Below, in pieces: positions 7,881 to 14,389 of a stretch of 64,000 nt of DNA. The notes beneath the pieces were generated by a model. The model did no database searches and had not been told where the DNA came from. It worked only from the letters and a program-made list of their open reading frames with translations. The translations under genes and the position numbers were made by a program. The DNA is from Acidimicrobiales bacterium. GTDB lineage: Bacteria > Actinomycetota > Acidimicrobiia > Acidimicrobiales > SZUA-35. The stretch spans positions 496,001-560,000 of the forward strand of contig JAWKIO010000006.1 in NCBI GenBank assembly GCA_041394265.1, given 5' to 3'. Each line of letters opens with the position of its first letter. Position 1 is the stretch's first letter.

Positions 7881-9635
7881 TCAGGGTAGCTCGATGATGG
7901 TGACCGCTCCCGAGTCGCCGTCGACCTCGATGAGGGCACCGTCGGGAATGCGCTTGGTGGCGTCGGTGGCCGACACCACGCACGGGATGCCCAGCTCACG
8001 GCTCACGATGATGGCGTGCGACAGCGCGGCGCCGACGTCGACGACCACGCCGGCGGCCGGAACGAACAGCGGGGTCCACGACGGATCGGTGAGCGGTGCC
8101 ACCAGGATGTCGCCGGGGGCGAGCGCCGAAGGATCGTGGGAGTTGGTGACCACCCGAGCGATGCCCCGCGACTTGCCGGGGCAGCCGGGCATGCCCTGGA
8201 CCACCTCGCCGGCGGTGGTGAGGTCGTAGACCACATCACTCCGTCGGGGGTACTCGCTCATCGGACCGGGCCGGCCGACGAAGAGGAACGGCTCCTGGAG
8301 TCCGGACACCTCTTGAAGGAGTGCGTCGCGCTCGTTGAGGGTGTCGAGCCAGCCTTCGGGGCTGTCGATGAACTGGTCGAGCTCGGGCCGGGTGAGGAGG
8401 CCGTAGGAGTTGACCTTCGGGAAGTGGCCGGCCTCGACGGCACGGCGGCCGATCTCGACCAGTGCCATCCGCAACTCGTGGACGAGCTTGATGCAGTTGG
8501 TCTTGGTGCGCTCCCGGCCGGGCATGAACACCTTGGCCGAGCTGAGGGCTGCCATGAACTGGCCGTGGGTCTCGGGATCGCCCTCGACCATGGCCGCGAT
8601 CTCGGCACTGAGCCGTTCGCGGTCGGCCGCCAGCTCGCTGTTGTGCCCTTGGGGTGAGGCCGATTCCGGCGAGAGCCGCATGCGGTCGATGGCCGCGAGG
8701 GCGAGGTCGGGGTCGGTCTCCCACGTGGGGGAACGGGTCTCCCACTCGTTCGGGCCACGGCAGCCGTAGGCGAAGCTGAAGTCGCCGAACTCCGACAGGA
8801 AGTTGTCGACATCCGGATCGCCGGCCGCAGCCTGCAGCCGTGCGTGCAACCCGGTCACGCCCTGGTCGAACATCGCCGACAGCGTGGGTGACGCGGCAGC
8901 GGTACGACCCAGGTTCCGCATCGCCATGGAGGGAGCGGCCGACTCGACGTCGCCGACACCGGCGATGAGCCGGAGCGTGTCCTCGGGGCGACCGACGGCG
9001 GCGCAGACGGCGGTGATGATGCCGATCGGCACCGAGGCGAGGAAGGTGATGTAGATGTGCTGGGCGAACAGGTTCTCGAAGTGGGTGTCGGCGAGGTCCA
9101 TCGCATAGTCGAACAGCTCGCGATTGCTCATGGTCGAGAAGTCGGGACGGTTGGCCCGTAGGCCGTTGACGATCTGCTCCTCGGCCAGCACCTCGGGCAG
9201 GTTCGGGGTGGTGAGCACCCAACCGAACGTCTCGCCGATCTTGGCGGTGAGCTCCTCGCGATCGAAGCCGGGCTTCACCACGAACTCGGGGACACCGGGC
9301 GCATCGCCGAAGAACGCATCGTCGATGTCGGAGGCGGTCATCCCCGGCGCCCGGTGACCGAGCATGCGCAGCGCCGAGGCGTTGAGATAGCAATAGCCGT
9401 TGACCACGCCGAGGAAGACGCATTCGTCGTCGGGCAGCTCGTCGGGCGTCATCACCCCGATCTTGTAGTAGGCTCGGCGGAAGCCCATCTCGGAGCCGCC
9501 CAGGCCGTTCTCGTTCTCGAAGTAGAAGAACGACAGCGGGGCGACCGGATCGGGGAACACCTCACCGACATTCGCCCGGGTGTAGAAATCGAATTCCTCG
9601 CTCAGGTCGGTCTCGACCAGCCAACTGTCAACCAC
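7881..9635 (-). CDS. PEP-utilising-enzyme mobile-domain protein without ATP-grasp domain
   Basis: A 584-residue protein. Its last ~100 residues are the swivelling phosphohistidine domain of PEP synthase/PPDK and rifampin phosphotransferases: GCPGKSRGIARVV, then APLTDPSWTPLF and VDVGAALSHAIIVSRELG, with the conserved His in ALSHA. The preceding ~470 residues are a helical region with GCRGPNEWETRSPTWETDP (around residue 290), as found in related PEP-utilising proteins. No ATP-grasp nucleotide domain is present, so it cannot do the complete PPDK or Rph reaction alone. A partner or a different reaction is implied. GTG start with AAGGGGAG upstream. Confidence 0.75.
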   Translation of the reverse strand: MVDSWLVETDLSEEFDFYTRANVGEVFPDPVAPLSFFYFENENGLGGSEMGFRRAYYKIGVMTPDELPDDECVFLGVVNGYCYLNASALRMLGHRAPGMTASDIDDAFFGDAPGVPEFVVKPGFDREELTAKIGETFGWVLTTPNLPEVLAEEQIVNGLRANRPDFSTMSNRELFDYAMDLADTHFENLFAQHIYITFLASVPIGIITAVCAAVGRPEDTLRLIAGVGDVESAAPSMAMRNLGRTAAASPTLSAMFDQGVTGLHARLQAAAGDPDVDNFLSEFGDFSFAYGCRGPNEWETRSPTWETDPDLALAAIDRMRLSPESASPQGHNSELAADRERLSAEIAAMVEGDPETHGQFMAALSSAKVFMPGRERTKTNCIKLVHELRMALVEIGRRAVEAGHFPKVNSYGLLTRPELDQFIDSPEGWLDTLNERDALLQEVSGLQEPFLFVGRPGPMSEYPRRSDVVYDLTTAGEVVQGMPGCPGKSRGIARVVTNSHDPSALAPGDILVAPLTDPSWTPLFVPAAGVVVDVGAALSHAIIVSRELGIPCVVSATDATKRIPDGALIEVDGDSGAVTIIELP

Positions 9636-9682
9636 GTGGGGGCTCCCCTTCTCGATGTGAACACCGAGAAGTTAGCGCCCGT

Positions 9683-9698
9683 TGTGACTGTCGTCACG
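9683..9698. promoter_or_regulatory. CRP/FNR-like dyad upstream of the PEP-utilising gene
   Basis: TGTGA-CTGTCG-TCACG matches the TGTGA-N6-TCACA consensus of CRP-family regulators at 9 of 10 defined positions. It lies 48 bp upstream of the GTG of the minus-strand PEP-utilising gene, just past the 3' end of the L,D-transpeptidase gene. A role in regulation is inference from consensus and position only. Confidence 0.3.
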
Positions 9699-9699
9699 T

Positions 9700-10590
9700 T
9701 CAGTCGTGGATGACCACCGGCGATCCGACCGGCACGAGCGAGGCAACGATCGTGATGTCGTCGTTCGAGAGTCGCACACAGCCCAGGGAAACGGCCGATC
9801 CGAGCTTGTCTGGCTGGGAGGTGCCGTGGAGCGCCACCACGGCCTGACCACCGTTGATCTCGTCGATCTGCTCGCTGAACGCCGAGAGCGCGAGCACCCA
9901 CGGTCCGTAGACCGACTGCTCGTCCCACGGGATGGCGTCGCGCAGGAACCACTCGCCCACCGGTGTCGGGTACTCGTCGCGCCCAACCGCGCCGATGGTC
10001 TGGAAGACCAGGTCGTCGCCGTCGTAGATCGACACGAGACGATCCGAGACATCGATGTCAACGTGGATCGTGGTGGTCGAGAAGGTGACGTCGGCTTTGC
10101 GGACCCATCCGGTGGAACCGTTCGGACGGACCGGGACCTTCACGTGCACCCAGTCCTCGGACTCGCCGATCACGAGGAAGGTGCGGGGACCGCCGAACTC
10201 GGTGGGGATGCCGAGTCGCCATGCGGGCACAGCCGTGTCGTCGGGGGCGGCGTAGATGTCGATCACCGTGGCGTGATCGAGCGACGTGGCGATGAGCACC
10301 CCGTCGCCCTCGGCCGGCATGAGCGGTTGCCACGCCGGAGCGACGACCGTCGAGGTGGTGGTGGCCACGGTCGTCGGGGTGGTCGTGGTCGAGGGCTGGT
10401 CGGCAAAGAACGTGGCGTTGTCGAGCGACTCTTCGAGCGGTTGGTCTCGGGTGACGGTGAAGGCAGCCAACAGCGCAACCGCAGCTGCGGCCAACATGGT
10501 GGCCACGAGGGTCGGCCGACGATTCGACGATGTCATGCTCGTCCCTCGGTCCGACGATGTCACGCTCGTCCCTCGGTCCGACGTTGCCAC
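9700..10590 (-). CDS. L,D-transpeptidase (YkuD) with N-terminal membrane anchor
   Basis: A cell-wall cross-linking or remodelling enzyme, about 296 residues. A short N-terminal tail is followed by one hydrophobic segment (LVATMLAAAAVALLAAF), a Thr-rich linker (TTTTPTTVATTTSTVV), an SH3-like region, and the catalytic YkuD domain at about 160-295. The active-site signature is HGT...SAVSLGCVRLSN, with the catalytic Cys and the conserved His and Arg present. It should form 3-3 meso-diaminopimelate cross-links or anchor proteins outside the membrane. The start is ambiguous: three tandem copies of a ribosome-site-plus-start module precede the anchor (GTG 10590, GTG 10563, ATG 10536). I used the longest with a well-spaced GGGAGG; a GTG at 10596 overlaps that site. 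Confidence 0.85.
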   Translation of the reverse strand: MATSDRGTSVTSSDRGTSMTSSNRRPTLVATMLAAAAVALLAAFTVTRDQPLEESLDNATFFADQPSTTTTPTTVATTTSTVVAPAWQPLMPAEGDGVLIATSLDHATVIDIYAAPDDTAVPAWRLGIPTEFGGPRTFLVIGESEDWVHVKVPVRPNGSTGWVRKADVTFSTTTIHVDIDVSDRLVSIYDGDDLVFQTIGAVGRDEYPTPVGEWFLRDAIPWDEQSVYGPWVLALSAFSEQIDEINGGQAVVALHGTSQPDKLGSAVSLGCVRLSNDDITIVASLVPVGSPVVIHD

Positions 10591-10596
10591 GCTCAC
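10526..10596 (-). repeat. 27-bp tandem repeat carrying repeated start sites
   Basis: Two near-identical 27-bp units (10526-10552 and 10553-10579) and a diverged third encode T-S-x-(S/T)-S-D-R-G at the amino end of the L,D-transpeptidase. On the minus strand each unit carries a GAGGGA-type ribosome site followed five bases later by GTG or ATG, so the duplication multiplied the initiation site. Confidence 0.6.
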
Positions 10597-10746
10597 CTCC
10601 CTCCCGCGATCCGAATCCGAACCACCCAGGCATCGGACGGAAACGACCCGATCATAAGCCCGACGTCACCGAGACCGCCCTTCGGCGTGACAATCGACGG
10701 AACAGGCGCAAGAGTGTGCCATCGACCCCCATCGCCCGAGACGCTC

Positions 10747-12375
10747 ATGATCTTCCCCGCCCTCTGCGATATCGCAGCGCAGGCGCCAGACCGAACCGCC
10801 GTGATCGACCAACGAGGGCGACACCTCACCTTCGGCGAGCTGTGCGAGTCGGTCGAGCGGGTGGCGACCTCCCTGCGAGGCCTGGGTCTCGGGCCACAGT
10901 CGAGCGTCGCCCTGTTCGCACCGAACCGGGTCGAGTGGCTGGTCACCTCGCTCGCCACCGCCGCCATCGGCAGCCTGTCGATCGGGCTGAACACCCGGTT
11001 CCGCACGGCCGAACTCGACTATCTGCTCCATGTCGGCCGGTGCGATGCGGTGCTCGTACCCGACCGATTCCTCGGCGTTCGTCCCGCCGAACTCCTCCTG
11101 GGCATTCGAGACACGCCCCGGGTGCTGGTCGATGGCGATCCGTCGGCGTTCGACGCCCGATTCAGTCCAATCGCCTGGACCGACCTCGATCAAGCAGCGG
11201 CCCCGGCATCGACGTCACCCGAGCGGCCGACGGTGACGGGCGACGAGCGGTGGTGCGGCTTCACCACCTCGGGAACCACCGGCCACCCCAAACTCGCCGT
11301 CCATACTCAGGCCGGCACCCTCCACCACCTCCGTGCAGTCATCGACGCCTTCGACCTCGATCACGACACCGTCGCCTACGTGCCGCTGCCACTGTGCGGG
11401 GTGTTCGGCTTCACCGTCGCCTACGCCACCCTCCTCGCCGGCGGCACCACGGTGCTGCACGAGACCTTCGACCCCGCAGCCGGTGCCGCCGCCATCGCCG
11501 AGCACCGGGTCACCTTCGCCAATGGGTCCGACGACATGCTCACCGCCATCTTCGAACAACCGGCCTTCGACGGCGCCACCACGACCTGGACCAACGGCGT
11601 CTACGCCGACTTCACCAACAGCGGCCGCCAGGTCGCCGAACTCGCCGACCGGCTCACCGACGGCCGCCTCCGGTTGTCGGGGGTCTACGGATCGTCGGAA
11701 GGGTTCGCGCTCATGTCGCGCTGGCCTGCCGCCGCGCCGCTCGAGGAGCGTGCGGTCAACGGCGGTCGCCTCGTCTCCGACCAGCTCGAGGTGCGTTGTG
11801 TCGATCCGGCGACCGGCGCGGTCCTCCCCCACGGCGAGCCGGGCGAGATCCAGTTCCGGGGTCCAGGCATGATCGACGGCTACCTCGAGCACCCCGACGC
11901 ACCAGAGACCACGGCCGCCACCGTTGCCGCCTTCACCGACGACCGCTGGTTCCGCACCGGCGATCTCGGCCACACGGTCGATGGCCGTGCCTTCGTCTAC
12001 CGCTCCCGGCTCGGCGACTCGCTGCGACTGCGAGGCTTCCTGTGCGATCCCACCGAGATCGAGCATCACCTCGAACGCCACGAGGCAGTCGAGCTGGCCC
12101 AGGTGGTCGGCGTCGACCGACCGGGCGGCGAGGTCGCGGTCGCGTTCGTACGTCTCGCCCCCGGCGGCACCGCCACACCCGACGACCTCATCGCCCACTG
12201 CGCGAACGGTCTGGCCAACTACAAGACGCCCGATCGCGTGGTCATCGTCGATGAGTTCCCCGTCACCGACGGCCCCAACGGCGTCAAGATCCGCAAGGTC
12301 GACCTCCGGTCGGCGGCGATTGCCTGGTACACCGAACACGACCAGCTCGACCCGACGCTGTCCTCCTCGACCTGA
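10747..12375 (+). CDS. AMP-forming acyl-CoA synthetase/ligase (ANL family)
   Basis: A 542-residue adenylate-forming enzyme that would activate a carboxylic acid with ATP and pass it to CoA. Visible motifs are the P-loop FTTSGTTGHPKLAVHT (about residue 175-190), GVYGSSEGFALMS (A5-like, about 315), WFRTGDLG (A7, about 400), the hinge DSLRLRGF (A8), and the catalytic lysine region near the C-terminus (NGVKIRKVDLR). It resembles medium- or long-chain fatty/aryl acid ligases; the substrate cannot be told from sequence. The start at 10747 places the first Met right at the domain; the long upstream extension of the frame lies over the opposite-strand transpeptidase gene. Confidence 0.85.
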   Translation: MIFPALCDIAAQAPDRTAVIDQRGRHLTFGELCESVERVATSLRGLGLGPQSSVALFAPNRVEWLVTSLATAAIGSLSIGLNTRFRTAELDYLLHVGRCDAVLVPDRFLGVRPAELLLGIRDTPRVLVDGDPSAFDARFSPIAWTDLDQAAAPASTSPERPTVTGDERWCGFTTSGTTGHPKLAVHTQAGTLHHLRAVIDAFDLDHDTVAYVPLPLCGVFGFTVAYATLLAGGTTVLHETFDPAAGAAAIAEHRVTFANGSDDMLTAIFEQPAFDGATTTWTNGVYADFTNSGRQVAELADRLTDGRLRLSGVYGSSEGFALMSRWPAAAPLEERAVNGGRLVSDQLEVRCVDPATGAVLPHGEPGEIQFRGPGMIDGYLEHPDAPETTAATVAAFTDDRWFRTGDLGHTVDGRAFVYRSRLGDSLRLRGFLCDPTEIEHHLERHEAVELAQVVGVDRPGGEVAVAFVRLAPGGTATPDDLIAHCANGLANYKTPDRVVIVDEFPVTDGPNGVKIRKVDLRSAAIAWYTEHDQLDPTLSSST

Positions 12376-12396
12376 TCACCACCGCGATCAGCTCGC

Positions 12397-12438
12397 TCAC
12401 ACCGCCTTATTCACACTGCCTCATTCACACCGCCTCGC
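12397..12438. repeat. Three 14-bp tandem repeats
   Basis: TCACACCGCCTTAT, TCACACTGCCTCAT and TCACACCGCCTCGC lie in tandem in the 85-bp gap between the ligase and phosphatase genes. They could be a binding site or simple slippage; no further evidence is visible. Confidence 0.5.
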
Positions 12439-12460
12439 TCCCCATCCGAAAGCACACACC

Positions 12461-13237
12461 ATGACGACACTGCCCGCACCCGGCCAACGCATCGACCTCG
12501 AAGGCGCCCTGAACCTGCGTGACCTCGGCGGTTGGCCGACGCTCGACGGCTCGGCGATCCGCCGCGGGGTCGCGTTCCGCTGCGACCGGCTCAGCCAGCT
12601 GACCGACAGCGATCACGAGATCTTCGCCGAGCTCGGCATCGTCACCGTGATCGACTTCCGCTACCCGGTCGAGGTGGCCGAAGACCCGTCGCGACTGTGG
12701 TCCGGGGTCGCCAACCACATCGAGATCCCCATGGCGGGGAAGCTGGCGCAGGAGAAGTCGTTCCTCGAGCGAGCCTTCGACGGCGAGATGGAGGGCATCA
12801 ACGACGACTGGGTGTTCCAGACCTACGTCGACATGCTCGAGGCGCACGCCGACGGGTTCGCCACCGCCATCCGCCACGTGGCCAACGACGGTCCATCGCT
12901 GTTCCACTGCACGGCCGGCAAGGACCGCACCGGGATCATGGCGATGCTGCTCCTCAGCATCGCGAACGTCGACCGGGAACGGATCCTCGACGACTTCGAG
13001 TTGTCGAACCCCTACCGGGCCGAGCCTCGGATGGCGGCCCTCGCGCCGATCTTCGCCGAGCGCGGTCTCGACGTCGAGGACTTCCGCCCGGCCCTCGGCG
13101 CGCCACGACCGGCCATGGCGAAGACGCTCACCTGGCTCGACGAGACCCACGGTGGGCCACTCGGCTACCTGCGATCCGAGGCGGGACTCACCGACGCCGA
13201 ACTCGGCGCGGTGCGATCCCTCCTCGTCGCCGACTGA
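12461..13237 (+). CDS. Tyrosine/phosphoinositide phosphatase (Y_phosphatase3 family)
   Basis: A 258-residue phosphatase. The amino end has NLRDLGGWPT, typical of the bacterial PtpB-like family. The catalytic P-loop is FHCTAGKDRTG (about residues 145-155), with the Cys nucleophile and Arg of CX5R and the Lys-Asp that marks the PtpB/lipid-tyrosine phosphatase class. The rest is helical and ends with a normal C-terminus. The previous gene is 85 bp upstream on the same strand. Substrate unknown: phosphotyrosine proteins or phosphoinositides. Confidence 0.9.
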   Translation: MTTLPAPGQRIDLEGALNLRDLGGWPTLDGSAIRRGVAFRCDRLSQLTDSDHEIFAELGIVTVIDFRYPVEVAEDPSRLWSGVANHIEIPMAGKLAQEKSFLERAFDGEMEGINDDWVFQTYVDMLEAHADGFATAIRHVANDGPSLFHCTAGKDRTGIMAMLLLSIANVDRERILDDFELSNPYRAEPRMAALAPIFAERGLDVEDFRPALGAPRPAMAKTLTWLDETHGGPLGYLRSEAGLTDAELGAVRSLLVAD

Positions 13238-13246
13238 CGGAACGGA

Positions 13247-13975
13247 TCAGACGCCGTAGGCCGCGGCCATGGCATTGATGCCATCGACCAGGGCTTGCCC
13301 CTGCTCCTCGCTCAGCTGCGAATACGCCGGCAGCAACAGCTGGTCGGTGAGCGCCTCGGCCGCTTCGAGCTTGGCGGCATCGGTCTCGCTGCTCTCGGGT
13401 GCCGACTCGTAACCGAAGGCGGCGACCATCTCCGGGCGCTTGATCGCATGGGCGACTGCGGGGTCGAGACCCGACGCCAACACGGCGAGGAGGTGAGCGC
13501 TGCCCCGCAGTTCACGCAGCACGGCCGCAAGCTGGGCGGCTCGACCGGGCAGGTCCTCGGCCCGAGGCTCGGCCGCGATGCCGGCGAACAGGGCGAGCGC
13601 CGCCGGATGAGCGGCGGCCACCACGGCCTCGGCGGCGTCGCAGTACGCCTCGAGTCCCTCGACGTCGGCCAGCTTGGCCCGGCCGACGTTCGCACAACAC
13701 TCGTGGTAGACCCGACCAGCCTCACGAGGATCGAGGGTCTCCTTCGCCGTGTTCCACAGCTTGGCGATCAACGCCGGGCTGAAGTAGCCGAACGCGCTGG
13801 CCACCACGTCGGACTCGGCGTCACCGAGCACGCCACCCCGGCCGAGGATGTAGAACCGCATGCCATCGAGGCCGAGTTCCTTCCCCTTGGCCAAGGTGTC
13901 CGGGTGGAAGTAGAACGCGGCACCAACGTTGCCCGTCGGTCCGGCAGTGGCAGAGATCACAGCTTCTGGAGTCAT
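13247..13975 (-). CDS. SCO6745-family protein
   Basis: A 242-residue, largely helical protein convergent with the phosphatase. Features of the actinobacterial SCO6745 family are seen: YFHPDTLAKGKELGLDGMRFYILGRGGVLG near residues 22-50, followed by VVASAFGYFSPALIAKLW. Biochemical role is not established as far as I know. The ATG at 13975 begins directly at the conserved region; the upstream extension reads through a tandem repeat. Confidence 0.75.
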   Translation of the reverse strand: MTPEAVISATAGPTGNVGAAFYFHPDTLAKGKELGLDGMRFYILGRGGVLGDAESDVVASAFGYFSPALIAKLWNTAKETLDPREAGRVYHECCANVGRAKLADVEGLEAYCDAAEAVVAAAHPAALALFAGIAAEPRAEDLPGRAAQLAAVLRELRGSAHLLAVLASGLDPAVAHAIKRPEMVAAFGYESAPESSETDAAKLEAAEALTDQLLLPAYSQLSEEQGQALVDGINAMAAAYGV

Positions 13976-14003
13976 GGCGTGAGCCTGCCATCTGGGTGAC
14001 GGC

Positions 14004-14091
14004 GGTGCCAGTTGCCCACGCAGTCGGTGCCTGTTGCCGACGTTGTCGGTGCCAGTTGCCCGCGCAGTTGGGGCCAGTTGTCGACGCGGTC
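14004..14091. repeat. 22-bp tandem repeat, four copies
   Basis: Four exact-period units (14004-14025, 14026-14047, 14048-14069, 14070-14091) of GGTGCCAGTTGCCSRCGCAGTC type. They occupy the 414-bp gap between the divergent SCO6745-family and DUF2236 genes. Frames that read through the array are not considered coding. Confidence 0.85.
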
Positions 14092-14122
14092 GGTGGCTCT
14101 CGGGGCGCCGTCCCGGCGGGGC

Positions 14123-14166
14123 GGCTGCGTATTTACCCCTTCCCTCCAAGGGGCACATACGCAGCC
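14123..14166. repeat. Strong hairpin in the same intergenic gap
   Basis: GGCTGCGTAT and ATACGCAGCC pair perfectly, and the inner ACCCCTT / AAGGGG arms extend the stem around the loop CCCTCC. There is no T tract after it, and the genes on both sides are divergent, so it is not an ordinary terminator. The rest of the 414-bp gap (to 14389) shows a GAGGGGG ribosome site before the next gene and nothing else I can name. Confidence 0.7.
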
Positions 14167-14389
14167 AGCACCAGGCCCAGTCCCCCGCCGCAGAGACCGA
14201 CTGCGCAGCAGGATACGAAGGCCTCGTAAACGAGCCGTTAACGCTGTTTCCCCTGTTGAGGCCTACCGCCAAGCGTCCCGTCGGCGAGCTCACGACCACC
14301 ACGACACACCCTGCGCCGCCCCACTACCATCGGCCCACCGACGGCGTCGGCGTCGGTGCCGGCAACGAACCACGAGGGGGCACGCCACG

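Noticed and set aside
9706..10746. Long plus-strand in-frame extension upstream of the acyl-CoA ligase
   Set aside because: It lies entirely over the minus-strand L,D-transpeptidase gene, reads as Arg/His/Asp-rich shadow protein, and the ligase fold begins right at ATG 10747.
14004..14091. CRISPR array
   Set aside because: Units are contiguous 22-mers without spacers and there are no cas genes.
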